DNA of 64,000 nt. Origin: JAXGXT01 sp040772665. GTDB lineage: Bacteria > Bacillota > Clostridia > Lachnospirales > Anaerotignaceae. Positions 51,748 to 60,904 of the stretch are shown here, in pieces. Both the position numbers and the translations under genes were made by a program. Below the pieces are notes generated by a model that was not told where the DNA came from, ran no database searches, and saw only the letters and a program-made list of their open reading frames with translations. The stretch spans positions 186,001 through 250,000 of the forward strand of contig JAXGXT010000003.1 in NCBI GenBank assembly GCA_040772665.1. The letters run 5' to 3'. Position 1 is the stretch's first letter. Each line of letters starts with the position of its first letter.

Positions 51748-53155
51748 TGTTAAGCACAGAAAGGGAATAAGGTGGCTGCTTTTTATTACTTATGTCTTAA
51801 CGGGCATAGTCCCTCTTTTGCTTCTTAGCAACATTGTTTTTAAGACAACCGAGAAATATTATATTGAAGAAAGAAAAAGAGAATTATTAAATCAGGCAAA
51901 CATACTTTCAGGGCATATTGTTATATCTGATTATTTATATGATTTGGAAAAAACCGCCGAGTTTAACAGAGATATAGACCAAACAAGCTCTCAAGGCGGT
52001 TTTAGAATTATTGTTACCGACTATATGGGAATGGTTGTTAATGATTCCAACAATACAGAGATTAATAAAACATACCTTATTCCTGAGGTTATAGAGGCTC
52101 TTGACAGCAAGGACGTTGCAAGAGTTCAAGAAAACGGCAGTATTTATGCAGCGGCATCCATTGTAAGTGACGATGGGGTTAAGCTGGGGGCTGTTCTTAT
52201 TGCAGATATGCCCACAGAGATTAACATGCGTATGGAGGAAATAAGAAAGCAGACATACATAATGACGGCGGTAATTATTGTTGTTGTTTTGGCGGTTGTG
52301 TTTATTTTTGCACAAATGATTACAGACCCTCTTGAGAGAATGACTAAAATTATAAGAAAAATGGCCGACGGACATCTGGATCAGAGAATTCCCCTTTCCA
52401 CCCTTAGCAACAACGAAATTATGGAGGTGGGAGAGGCCGTTAACCACATGGCTGAAAAACTTCAGCAGGTGGATATTTCAAGACAGCAGTTTGTAAGCAA
52501 TGTAAGCCATGAACTTAAAACACCTTTAAGTTCCATAAAGGTTTTAAGCGAATCAATACTTCTTAACGCTGAAGCCCCAAGGGAGATGTATGTTGAGTTT
52601 TTGCAAGACATTACAAACGAGGTTGACAGAATGACTGAAATAATTAACGACTTGCTTACTCTTGTAAGGCTTGACCAAAAGGATATTCCCATAAATTTTA
52701 AAAATGCAAATATAAATGAAGTGGTAGGCAAAATAATAAAGCGGCTTAACCCTTTGGCCCAGTATAAAAACATAGGGCTTCACTATGATGAGGTTGAAGA
52801 TGTTTTTGCAGACATTGATGAAACAAAGTTTACACTTGCTGTAAGCAATCTTTTGGAAAATGCCATTAAATATACTGATGAGGGTGGTTTTGTTAAAATA
52901 ACTCTTGACTGTGACCACCAAAATGCTTTTATCACTGTTAGTGATACAGGGGTTGGAATTGCAGATGATGAGATAGGGAAAATTTTTGATAGGTTTTACA
53001 GAGTTGATAAAACACGTGACAGAGAAACAGGAGGCACAGGCCTTGGCCTTGCCATAACCCATTCCACCATCCTTATGCATGATGGAAGCATTAGGGTAAG
53101 CAGCAAAGAAAATGAAGGAACTACCTTTGTTGTGCGTGTTCCGCTTGTTCATTGA
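51740..53155 (+). CDS. Sensor histidine kinase
   Basis: The protein is 471 aa. TTG 51740 overlaps the regulator gene by 8 bases, behind GGGGAGTGGG; no good ATG is near. TM1 (RWLLFITYVLTGIVPLLLLSNIV), an extracytoplasmic sensor of about 140 residues, TM2 (MTAVIIVVVLAVVFIFAQMI), HAMP, HisKA with phospho-His257 (SHELKTPLSSIKVL), and HATPase (NLLENAIKYTD; DTGVGIADDEIGKIF; GTGLGLAITHS). The pattern resembles ResE/WalK-type kinases. The next gene is a GerMN protein that may act outside the membrane. Confidence 0.94.
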   Translation: MDNVKHRKGIRWLLFITYVLTGIVPLLLLSNIVFKTTEKYYIEERKRELLNQANILSGHIVISDYLYDLEKTAEFNRDIDQTSSQGGFRIIVTDYMGMVVNDSNNTEINKTYLIPEVIEALDSKDVARVQENGSIYAAASIVSDDGVKLGAVLIADMPTEINMRMEEIRKQTYIMTAVIIVVVLAVVFIFAQMITDPLERMTKIIRKMADGHLDQRIPLSTLSNNEIMEVGEAVNHMAEKLQQVDISRQQFVSNVSHELKTPLSSIKVLSESILLNAEAPREMYVEFLQDITNEVDRMTEIINDLLTLVRLDQKDIPINFKNANINEVVGKIIKRLNPLAQYKNIGLHYDEVEDVFADIDETKFTLAVSNLLENAIKYTDEGGFVKITLDCDHQNAFITVSDTGVGIADDEIGKIFDRFYRVDKTRDRETGGTGLGLAITHSTILMHDGSIRVSSKENEGTTFVVRVPLVH

Positions 53156-53178
53156 GTTTTAGGAAGAGAGGGATTTTT

Positions 53179-54120
53179 TTGAAAAAAAATGTAATGTTTT
53201 ATATTGTTGCGGCTGTTGTGGTTTTTATTTGTGCTGCTTTAGCATTGTCCTTTTTTCCTAAAGAGCAGATTGTTTCCAAAGAACCTATGAGCCTTACCCA
53301 GGAGGTTTATTATGTGGAAAGAGAAAACAGCAAAATGCAGGAGGAATTAAGGGAAATAGGCGGGAAAAGCCTTGAGGAAATGCTTGAAAATGCAGTTTTG
53401 CAAATGCGTATGCCTTCAAAAAATGAAGCTTTGGCTGTTGCAATACCTGAGCAGATAGAAATGATTGGAATTGCTCTTGAAGAGGGGATTGCAAAAGTAA
53501 ACCTTTCTGCAAACTACAGCGAGCTTAAAAAAGGCGACGAAATGTTTTGCAGAGCGGCACTTGTTTGGACACTTACAGGGTTCTATTTTGTTGACGGGGT
53601 TGAGCTTTTAGTTGATGGTGTGCCCCTTAAAAAAGCAAACGGTGACCCGTTTGGAGCATTTAACAGAAATGACTTGATTGTTAATGTGCAAATAGAGGCA
53701 GAGCCTACAAATGTAAGCAGAATATTTAAGCTGTATTTTTCAAACTCCGACGCCACAGCTCTTGTTGTGGAAGAAAGACAAGTTGAAGTTAACAACAACC
53801 AGCGCATAGAAAAATATATTATGGAGCAGCTTATTGCAGGGCCTAAAGAGGAAGGGAACTGGGCTACTGTGCCGCCTGAAACAAAAATAAGAGATATTGT
53901 TACACAGGATAAAATTTGTTATGTTGATTTAAGTCAGGAGTTTGTTTCAAAACATTCAGGAGGCTCGGCAGGTGAGATTTTGACAATCTATTCAATAGTA
54001 AATTCCCTTTGCGAGCTTAAGGATATTGAAAAAGTGCAGTTTTTAATTGAAGGGGAAAAACAGGAGGAATTTAAAGGGCATATTGAGTTTGGAAAACCTT
54101 TTGAGCCTAAAGATTATTAA
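53179..54120 (+). CDS. Membrane-anchored protein with two GerMN domains
   Basis: The protein is 313 aa from TTG 53179, seven bases after AGAGAGGG. An N-terminal hydrophobic segment (VMFYIVAAVVVFICAALALSFF) serves as anchor; it holds a Cys but no good lipobox. Two GerMN-like modules follow, about 90-170 (EEGIAKVNLSANYSEL..RAALVWTLTGF) and 200-305 (DKICYVDLSQEFVSKHSGGS..ILTIYSIVNSLCEL). GerM acts in sporulation and germination in Bacillus; GerMN proteins are also found with two-component systems. It follows the kinase by 23 bases, likely in one operon. Confidence 0.82.
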   Translation: MKKNVMFYIVAAVVVFICAALALSFFPKEQIVSKEPMSLTQEVYYVERENSKMQEELREIGGKSLEEMLENAVLQMRMPSKNEALAVAIPEQIEMIGIALEEGIAKVNLSANYSELKKGDEMFCRAALVWTLTGFYFVDGVELLVDGVPLKKANGDPFGAFNRNDLIVNVQIEAEPTNVSRIFKLYFSNSDATALVVEERQVEVNNNQRIEKYIMEQLIAGPKEEGNWATVPPETKIRDIVTQDKICYVDLSQEFVSKHSGGSAGEILTIYSIVNSLCELKDIEKVQFLIEGEKQEEFKGHIEFGKPFEPKDY

Positions 54121-54170
54121 GCTGTGATTTGAATTAACCAAAAAACAAGGTTTTTAATGAGGGCAAGAGT

Positions 54171-56468
54171 ATGAAAAGACCTATTGCTTTTGCAGCAGTT
54201 TTCTTTATTATAGGCATTGTTTCGGGGCGATATATTTCAGGCGGAGAGTATATCGCCCTAACTTTAATGCTTATGTTTTTTTGTGCTTTTGTTATGAAAT
54301 CTTTTTTTGGTTCTGAATTTGTTTTTATTTTTCCTCTTTTCACTGTTATAGGACTTTTAGTTTTTACCTTAAATGATGGTTATTTAAAAGAATATGAGAA
54401 AGATGTTTTTATAAAAGGGGTTGTTCTTGAGACTTCGGCAATAAAAGATGACAAGCAAAGCCTTGTTTTAAAAATTGATGAAATAAGTTTTAATGAAAAA
54501 AGTGAAAATGTAAAATATAAGGTTAAGGCATATTTGCCCCGGGGCACATTTGTTAAAGAGGGGGATTTGCTTGTTGTTTACGGCAGGCTTAACATTCCTA
54601 AGACGCCTGTAAATGACGGAGGTTTTAACAGTTTTACATATATGAAAAGTAACGGATATGATTATTCTTTTTATGCAAAAGATGTTGTGAAGTTTGGAGA
54701 AAAGCCCCTTAGCCCTATTCAGCTTATAGGAAAATTTCGTGAAAAGATTAATAGAACTTTTGAAATAATTTATCCGTTTAAAGAAGCAGGACTTGTTAAA
54801 GCTATGGTAACAGGTGAAACCTCATCCATTGCAGAGGATTTAAGAGAGCTATATAGAAACGGCGGAATTTCTCATATTCTTGCCGTTTCAGGAATTCATA
54901 CGGGAATAATAGGCGGAACTCTTATTTGGATTTTTGATTTTTTTAATATAAACAGAAGAAAAAGCGGTGTAATAATTATTTTAATTCTTCTTCTATACAT
55001 GTTTTTTGCAGGAGGACGGCCGTCTGTTGTAAGGGCGGTTTTAATGGTTTCTATTATGCTTATGGGCAGGTTTTTTCATAGGCTTAGCGACGGTTTAAGC
55101 TCTCTTTCTTTAGCCGCTGTTATTATATTATTTATAAACCCATGGCAGTTATGGGATGTGGGATTTCAATTAAGTTTTATATCTGTTTTAGGCCTTATTT
55201 TAATAGGGGAAAGATATAAAAAACACAAGGGGATTTTTAAGCAAGTTGTTTTTATGCTTAAAACAAGTTTTTTTATAAGTATAATTACTATGCCTGTTAT
55301 TGCTTGGTATTTTTATGAAGTTCCCCTTTGGGGATGTTTTGCCAATGTTATAATTTTGCCTTTAGCAGGCATTGTTATATCTTTTGCCATGGTTTCAGGG
55401 GTTCTGGGAAGCTTAAACCCATGGTTAGGCATATTTTTTGCAGGGCCTGTGTTTGGGGTTCTTAAAATTTATGAATTTACGGCAGAAGCTGTGTCGATGG
55501 TTCCTTTTTCAAATATTCTTTTAGGAAGGCCGCCTTTTTTGGCTGTTGTTTCATTTTATCTTATAGTTATTATTCTATTAAAATGGGAGGATATTGGAAG
55601 AGGCGAAATTGCAATCTGTTCTGTTTTAGCTTTGGTTATTTTCGGGAGCATGAACTACGAAAGGTTTAAAGGAATATCAACTGTGGATTTTCTTGATGTG
55701 GGACAGGGGGATTGTGCTGTTTTAAGGCTTTGGAACAAAGATACATATATTTTTGACACAGGCGGATATGGATATAAAGAAAGCGGAGATAACACAGGGG
55801 TAAAAATTGTTATTCCATATTTAATGAGCAACGGCATAGCGGAGGTTGAAGGGATTTTTATTTCTCATATGGACAGCGACCACATGGCCGGAGTTTTTGA
55901 GATAATTGAAAAATATAAGGTGAACAATCTTTATATTTCCAGATATAACTGGAAAAACGAAGAGGACTATATAAGGCTTACACAGCTTGCAAAAAGCAAA
56001 AATATAGTGATTTGGGAGATACAGGGCGGTGTTTCGGCGATACTTGAAAAAGGTATTGAAATAAGCTGTTTTTATCCTTTTGAATGGGAAAACAAACATA
56101 ACAATGACAACAGCGGCTCTCTTGTGTTAAAGTTAGAAATTGGTGAAAAAAGATTTCTTTTTACTGGGGATATAACTTCTGAAGATGAAAAACTGATTGT
56201 TGAAAGAGGAATTGATTTGAAAACAGATGTTATTAAAATTCCTCATCATGGTTCTAAGTTTTCAAGCACCCATGAGTTTCTTGAAAAGGCAGAGGCTGAA
56301 TTTGCTGTTATTTCTTATGGGAAAAATAACGTATACGGGCATCCCTCATGGGAGGTAGTTAGAAGGCTTGAAGAGTCAGGAATACAAGTTTTTAAAACAG
56401 CCGCAGACGGAATGGTTACATTTAAAACAGACGGCACAACAATAAAGGCGGAAACAATGGAGAGGTAA
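54171..56468 (+). CDS. comEC: ComEC/Rec2 DNA-uptake channel protein
   Basis: The protein is 765 aa, full length with all three parts: a short N-terminal membrane/OB-like domain (about 1-200), the competence core of many helices (GLVKAMVTGETSSIAEDLRELYRNGGISHILAVSGIHTGIIG; AGGRPSVVRAVLMVSIMLMGRFFHR), and a C-terminal metallo-beta-lactamase domain (FLDVGQGDCAVLRL; FISHMDSDHMAG; KIPHHGSKFSS). It imports single-stranded DNA. With the ComEA-like gene it suggests natural competence, although comEB and the pilus genes are not seen here. holA follows directly, as in many Firmicutes. Confidence 0.94.
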   Translation: MKRPIAFAAVFFIIGIVSGRYISGGEYIALTLMLMFFCAFVMKSFFGSEFVFIFPLFTVIGLLVFTLNDGYLKEYEKDVFIKGVVLETSAIKDDKQSLVLKIDEISFNEKSENVKYKVKAYLPRGTFVKEGDLLVVYGRLNIPKTPVNDGGFNSFTYMKSNGYDYSFYAKDVVKFGEKPLSPIQLIGKFREKINRTFEIIYPFKEAGLVKAMVTGETSSIAEDLRELYRNGGISHILAVSGIHTGIIGGTLIWIFDFFNINRRKSGVIIILILLLYMFFAGGRPSVVRAVLMVSIMLMGRFFHRLSDGLSSLSLAAVIILFINPWQLWDVGFQLSFISVLGLILIGERYKKHKGIFKQVVFMLKTSFFISIITMPVIAWYFYEVPLWGCFANVIILPLAGIVISFAMVSGVLGSLNPWLGIFFAGPVFGVLKIYEFTAEAVSMVPFSNILLGRPPFLAVVSFYLIVIILLKWEDIGRGEIAICSVLALVIFGSMNYERFKGISTVDFLDVGQGDCAVLRLWNKDTYIFDTGGYGYKESGDNTGVKIVIPYLMSNGIAEVEGIFISHMDSDHMAGVFEIIEKYKVNNLYISRYNWKNEEDYIRLTQLAKSKNIVIWEIQGGVSAILEKGIEISCFYPFEWENKHNNDNSGSLVLKLEIGEKRFLFTGDITSEDEKLIVERGIDLKTDVIKIPHHGSKFSSTHEFLEKAEAEFAVISYGKNNVYGHPSWEVVRRLEESGIQVFKTAADGMVTFKTDGTTIKAETMER

Positions 56469-56471
56469 TTG

Positions 56472-57458
56472 ATGGACAAGTTTTGGAAAGAAATCAGGGA
56501 AAAGAATTTAGACCGTGTGTACCTTATGTACGGAGAAGAGGAATATTTAAAGCAGAGATATGAAAAAAGGCTTATTGAAGAGTTTACAGATGATTTAAGC
56601 GGTGATATGAACATAAGTTTTTTTGGAACTGATGTTGATTTAAACAGCCTTATGGGAGCTGTTGAAACACTGCCTTTTTTCAGTGAAAAGCGGTTGGTTA
56701 TTGTTAAGGACAGCAAGCTTTTTAAAAGCGGAAAAAAAAATGACAGTGAAAGGCTTGCAGATTATTTATCTAATGTTCCTGAAAGCACTTGTCTTGTTTT
56801 TATTGAAAATGAGGTTGACAAAAGAGGAAAGCTTTTTAAAGGAGTTTCAAAAGAGGGAAGAGCAATTGAGTTTAAAACTCCCTCTGAAAAAGAACTTATT
56901 GAATGGGTGAAAAAGGAACTTAAGGCATTAGATGCTTATATTGACAACAGCACAGCTGCGTTTTTTTTAAGACACGTTGGTGCAGGGATGGAAAATGCAT
57001 ACAGCGAAATTATGAAGCTTGGGGCATTTAAAAGAAAAGGGAATATAACAACTGAGGACATTGAAGAGGTTTGCACAAAATCTCTTGAGGCTAAAATTTT
57101 TGACCTTATGGAGGCTATAGGTGAAAGAAAGCCGAAAAAAGCATTATCAATTTACAGGGGAATGATAACCGCAAAGGAAGCCCCTGTGATGATACTTACA
57201 ATGGTTACAAGGCAGTTTCGGCTTTTGCTTCAGTGCAAGCTTATGGACAAAGACGGAATGGGAGCAGGGCAGATAGCCAAGATTTTAGAGCAGAGGGATT
57301 TTGTTATTAAAAGATGCATAAGTCAAAGCAGAAATTTTACTGAGGAAATTCTTAAAAGTGCCATGCAGGAATGTCTTAATGCAGATGTTTCTTTTAAAAC
57401 AGGAAAGATAAAAGACGAGCTTGCTGTTGAGCTTATTATTATAAAATACAGCAGTTGA
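56472..57458 (+). CDS. holA: DNA polymerase III delta subunit
   Basis: The protein is 328 aa from ATG 56472 behind AGAGG; TTG 56469 is the alternative. LDRVYLMYGEEEYLKQRYEKRLIEEF and a LPFFSEKRLVIVKDSKLF segment are family marks, and the rest follows HolA. It opens the sliding clamp within the clamp loader together with DnaX. In many Firmicutes rpsT comes next; here it does not. Confidence 0.93.
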   Translation: MDKFWKEIREKNLDRVYLMYGEEEYLKQRYEKRLIEEFTDDLSGDMNISFFGTDVDLNSLMGAVETLPFFSEKRLVIVKDSKLFKSGKKNDSERLADYLSNVPESTCLVFIENEVDKRGKLFKGVSKEGRAIEFKTPSEKELIEWVKKELKALDAYIDNSTAAFFLRHVGAGMENAYSEIMKLGAFKRKGNITTEDIEEVCTKSLEAKIFDLMEAIGERKPKKALSIYRGMITAKEAPVMILTMVTRQFRLLLQCKLMDKDGMGAGQIAKILEQRDFVIKRCISQSRNFTEEILKSAMQECLNADVSFKTGKIKDELAVELIIIKYSS

Positions 57459-57503
57459 TTAGAAGAGGCTATACAAAAAAATCAGCTTTTAAAGGCTGTT
57501 TTG

Positions 57504-57606
57504 GCGAAGAGAAATCTTGAGCTTTGCCCAAACCCACTCACTTTTTGACAAAAAGTGAGGTAAAAATTTTTATTTAAACCCATAGATATGCGGTTTAAAT
57601 GTGGAT
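57504..57606 (+). repeat. Interspersed three-hairpin repeat, copy 4
   Basis: CTTGAGCTTTGCCCAAACC, then a stem CTCACTTTTTG/CAAAAAGTGAG whose pairs differ from the CTTGC/GCAAG of copy 2 but stay complementary, then AAACCCAT-AGAT-ATGCGGTTT. It lies between holA and recQ. Confidence 0.75.
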
Positions 57607-57680
57607 GATTGCGGTATAAATAAGCAAGGTTTTACTCTAAAGATATTAAATATAATAAAGAAAGATTTAGGTAATTAATT

Positions 57681-59171
57681 ATGCAGGACAAAAATGATGT
57701 TTTAAAAAGGTTTTTCGGCTTTGACAGTTTCAGGCAAGGTCAGGAAAAGCTTGTTGATTCTATTTTGGAAGGCAAGGATGCAGTTGGAATAATGCCTACG
57801 GGGGCAGGCAAGTCTATTTGTTTTCAAGTTCCGGCAATGATATATGAGGGCATTACAATTGTGGTTTCGCCTCTTGTTTCGCTTATGAAAGACCAAGTTA
57901 TGGGGCTTGTTTCTTCAGGTGTTCCGGCGGCTTTTTTTAACAGCATGCTTAACGAAAGGCAATATTTAAAAGCTTTGAAAAATGCTAAAAATGGGTTTTA
58001 TAAAATTATTTACGTTGCCCCTGAAAGGCTTCTTACCCAAAGGTTTCAAGAGTTTGTTCAAAGTGTGGAAATATCTGTTGTTGCAATTGATGAAGCGCAT
58101 TGTGTGTCGGGATGGGGACAGGATTTTAGACCCAGTTATCTGGAAATCAGCAAGTTTATTGAAACATTAAAGCAAAGGCCCGTTGTCTGCGCCTTTACAG
58201 CAACGGCCACCGAAAATGTAAAAAATGACATTGTAAAGCTTTTGGGAATTAAAAATCCTGTTATGGTTACAACAGGGTTTGACAGAAAAAACCTTTATTT
58301 TGAAGTTCAGCAAAACAAAGATAAAAAAACCCAACTTTTGGAGGTTTTAAGAAAAAACAAAGGGGAAAGCGGAATTGTTTATTGTTCCACAAGGAAAAAG
58401 GTTGAAGAAGTTTATGATTTTTTAAAGGGAATCGGCATAGGTGTAACAAGATACCATGCGGGGCTTAGCTTAAAGGAAAGAAATGAAAACCAAGAGGATT
58501 TTCTTTTTGACAGAAAAAGCATAATGGTTGCCACAAACGCTTTTGGCATGGGAATTGACAAATCCGACGTAAGGTTTATTGTGCATTTTAATATGCCTAA
58601 GGATATGGAAAGCTATTACCAGGAAGCCGGCAGGGCAGGCAGGGATAACGAAGAGGCAAGCTGTATTATGCTTTACAACAAACAGGATGTTGAAATTGCT
58701 AAATTTATGATTGCAAACGGCAAAGACAAGCTTGATATTGACGAGGAAGAAAGAAGCCGCCTTATTGAATGTGATTTGGAAAGGCTTAAAAAGATGGTTT
58801 TTTATTGTACCACCCATGACTGTCTTAGGCACTATATGCTTGAATATTTCGGCGAAAAAGGTGAAAAAAAGTGCTCCAATTGTTCAGGATGTATTAGAAC
58901 GGAAAAAGAGATTTTTATAAGCAGAATTAAACCTCAGGTAAATAGTGAGCTTTATGAAGAGCTTAAAAAATTGAGAAAAGAAATAGCTCAGGAAAGAGGA
59001 GTGCCTGCTTTTGTTATTTTTTCCGACAAGGTGCTTAAAGAAATTTGCACAGTTATGCCGAAAAGTGAAAGAGAGCTGCTTTCTGTTTCAGGGGTGGGCA
59101 GAGAAAAAGCCGAAAGATACGGAAGAAAGATTATCGAGGCAATTGAGGATTATTTTAATGAGTTTTCATAA
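57681..59171 (+). CDS. recQ: RecQ-family DNA helicase, short form
   Basis: The protein is 496 aa, against about 590-610 for classic RecQ. It has Walker A (MPTGAGKS, 38-45), DEAH at 137-140 (AIDEAHCVSGWGQDFRPSY), motif V/VI (ATNAFGMGIDKSDVRFIVH; YYQEAGRAGRD), and the RQC zinc cluster (CTTHDCLRHYMLEYFGEKGEKKC..CSGC). An HRDC domain comes almost at once (ELYEELKKLRKEIAQERGVPAFVIFSDKVLKEI). The winged-helix part of RQC, about 100 residues, is missing, so it is a shortened RecQ. It unwinds 3'-5' in repair and recombination. Confidence 0.93.
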   Translation: MQDKNDVLKRFFGFDSFRQGQEKLVDSILEGKDAVGIMPTGAGKSICFQVPAMIYEGITIVVSPLVSLMKDQVMGLVSSGVPAAFFNSMLNERQYLKALKNAKNGFYKIIYVAPERLLTQRFQEFVQSVEISVVAIDEAHCVSGWGQDFRPSYLEISKFIETLKQRPVVCAFTATATENVKNDIVKLLGIKNPVMVTTGFDRKNLYFEVQQNKDKKTQLLEVLRKNKGESGIVYCSTRKKVEEVYDFLKGIGIGVTRYHAGLSLKERNENQEDFLFDRKSIMVATNAFGMGIDKSDVRFIVHFNMPKDMESYYQEAGRAGRDNEEASCIMLYNKQDVEIAKFMIANGKDKLDIDEEERSRLIECDLERLKKMVFYCTTHDCLRHYMLEYFGEKGEKKCSNCSGCIRTEKEIFISRIKPQVNSELYEELKKLRKEIAQERGVPAFVIFSDKVLKEICTVMPKSERELLSVSGVGREKAERYGRKIIEAIEDYFNEFS

Positions 59172-59206
59172 GTTTTTTCTATATAAATTCAAAGCCTAAA
59201 ATATGC

Positions 59207-59246
59207 AGTGCCTTAGAAAGAATTTTCTCTCTAAGGCACTTTTTTA
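59207..59246. terminator. Terminator between recQ and the minus-strand lipoprotein gene
   Basis: AGTGCCTTAG / CTAAGGCACT perfect 10-bp arms, then T6. Confidence 0.85.
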
Positions 59247-59251
59247 TTATT

Positions 59252-60271
59252 TTACTGTTCTGACAGTTCTTCTATTTTTTTATTAAGTTCAGCCATATAT
59301 TCATCGCTTGTTTTTGTTCCTTTTATAGTTTCGCCTATAACCTTGCCTGAATTATCAACGAAAACTGTTGAGGGCAGACCTTCAAGGTTTTTTAGAACCC
59401 AGTTAGCCAGATAGTCATCCATTTTTATTGTTAAAAATTCTGCGTCAAAGGTTTTAAGTTCGTTTTTAACAATTGCTTCCGCATCGGCTTGGGGAGTATC
59501 AATAACGGCATAGAGTAAATTAACTTTTGTTTCTTTTATGTTTTTTAAAAGACCATAAAGTTCTTGCAGTTGGGGAATTTCGTTTAAATCAGGGTAGGCA
59601 TATGTTGCACCAAAGTTAACAATTGTTATATCTGCATTCCCAAAGATTTTACTTGTAACAGTTTCGCCGTTTATACTTTCTGTTTCAAAGGTAAGATATT
59701 GGTTAAAAAAGTTTGCTTGTTCATCAAGAAGTGAAGGGTCAAAGCTTTTTGTGGATATGGAAGCTTTAAGTTCTTTTGCGGCAGAAACAAGCTTATTATA
59801 AATTATTAAATCTTCTTCACTAAGTGTGGATTTTGCCGATTTTGAACCTGAAAGAAAATAATATCCAAAATCTCCTTGTTCACTAACCTTTTCGCTTTCT
59901 TCAAAGTTTTCAGCTTTTGAGGATTGTTTTCCTTTTTCATAGCTCCCTTTTTTAGCAACAACTATTTGGCATATAGCCTCTCCCGTTTGAGAAATTGTTT
60001 TTTCTCCAGCATCAAGGGCTTTAACCTCATCAGCTGTCAAGTAAAGATATGTTATTTCCGCAAAGGTGTTTTCTCCCCTTTGGGTTATAGGGTATATATT
60101 TGTTTTTTGATATTCCTCCCAAAGTTTTGGGGTGGTATAGGAAAGACCGATATTATCAAGTATTACTGTGTTATTAATTTCTTCTTCTGTATTCTTTTCT
60201 TTTTTTGAACATCCTGCAAAGGCGGTTATAAAAAGGGAAAGGCATAAAAGTTTTAAAATTAGCTTTTTCAT
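59252..60271 (-). CDS. TlpA-like thioredoxin-fold lipoprotein lacking the CxxC active site
   Basis: The protein is 339 aa with a lipoprotein signal and lipobox FAGC (MKKLILKLLCLSLFITAFAGC). Residues 30-180 are of unknown kind. The C-terminal half follows TlpA/ResA/AhpC-type redoxins: DITIVNFGATYAYPDLNEIPQLQELY, a middle helix and LEGLPSTVFVDNSGKVIGETIKGTKT. The catalytic WCPPC of relatives is replaced by YAYPD; there are no cysteines in the mature redoxin part. The cis-Pro loop (GLPSTVF) is kept. It is thus probably a binding or structural redoxin, not an oxidoreductase. Confidence 0.82.
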   Translation of the reverse strand: MKKLILKLLCLSLFITAFAGCSKKEKNTEEEINNTVILDNIGLSYTTPKLWEEYQKTNIYPITQRGENTFAEITYLYLTADEVKALDAGEKTISQTGEAICQIVVAKKGSYEKGKQSSKAENFEESEKVSEQGDFGYYFLSGSKSAKSTLSEEDLIIYNKLVSAAKELKASISTKSFDPSLLDEQANFFNQYLTFETESINGETVTSKIFGNADITIVNFGATYAYPDLNEIPQLQELYGLLKNIKETKVNLLYAVIDTPQADAEAIVKNELKTFDAEFLTIKMDDYLANWVLKNLEGLPSTVFVDNSGKVIGETIKGTKTSDEYMAELNKKIEELSEQ

Positions 60272-60380
60272 AGATTTTTCTCCTTATAAGTCAATTTTAG
60301 TATTATATATTAATTTTGTCCCTGTTGCAAATGAATATTTAAGGGAAAAAGGAATATAAAATTATTAGGGAGGTGTTTTT

Positions 60381-60743
60381 ATGAAAAAGTCTTTAAAAAG
60401 AGGAAACAGTGTAAAAAAAAGACCGTCATACAGCAATTATCCAAAGAAAAAAGAAAACAGTCTTACTTCCAAGCAGGAGGCTGTTTTTATTAAAACATGT
60501 GTAAGCCTTATTCTTATTATAGCTGTGTTTTTTATAACAAGGGTTGGTTCGGAAAAAGCGGATGTTTTAAAGGCACAGCTTAAAACTGCCATAACCGAAA
60601 ACATTTCATTTGATGAGGCAAAGGAATACGGAGAAAAAGGAATAGAGGTTATTAAAAACATTAAAGAAAGCCAAACTGAAAGAATGGAAGAAATTTTTGA
60701 CAACGAAATGCTTTTGCCAAATGATGCCGCCTTATCAAATTAA
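60381..60743 (+). CDS. Small single-pass membrane protein at the SpoIVFA position
   Basis: The protein is 120 aa. It has a very basic N-terminal cytoplasmic region (about 1-35), one transmembrane helix (AVFIKTCVSLILIIAVFFITRVG) and an extracytoplasmic tail (FDEAKEYGEKGIEVIKNIKES). A strong GGGAGG precedes ATG 60381. In other Clostridia the radical SAM TIGR03960 gene is preceded by SpoIVFA/SpoIVFB homologues; this protein has the SpoIVFA-like layout but no LytM domain and no SpoIVFB beside it. Homology is a guess from order and topology only. Confidence 0.6.
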   Translation: MKKSLKRGNSVKKRPSYSNYPKKKENSLTSKQEAVFIKTCVSLILIIAVFFITRVGSEKADVLKAQLKTAITENISFDEAKEYGEKGIEVIKNIKESQTERMEEIFDNEMLLPNDAALSN

Positions 60744-60811
60744 TTAGTGCATTTATGGCTTTTCTGGGTTACAATAAAAGAAATAGATGAAAAAAGTTAA
60801 AGACATTACAA

Positions 60812-60904
60812 GGTAAGACAGACCTCGGGCGTTGCCCAAATCCACTCGCTTTTTGAAAAAAACGAGGTAAAAACTTTTGTAAGACCATATAAATATACGG
60901 TTCA
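60812..60904 (+). repeat. Interspersed three-hairpin repeat, copy 5
   Basis: CTCGGGCGTTGCCCAA, stem CTCGCTTTTT/AAAAACGAG with the third and fourth pairs changed compared with copy 2 but still complementary, GTAAAAACTTTTGT, then a weaker GACCATAT/ATACGGTT. It is directly followed by copy 6. Confidence 0.75.
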
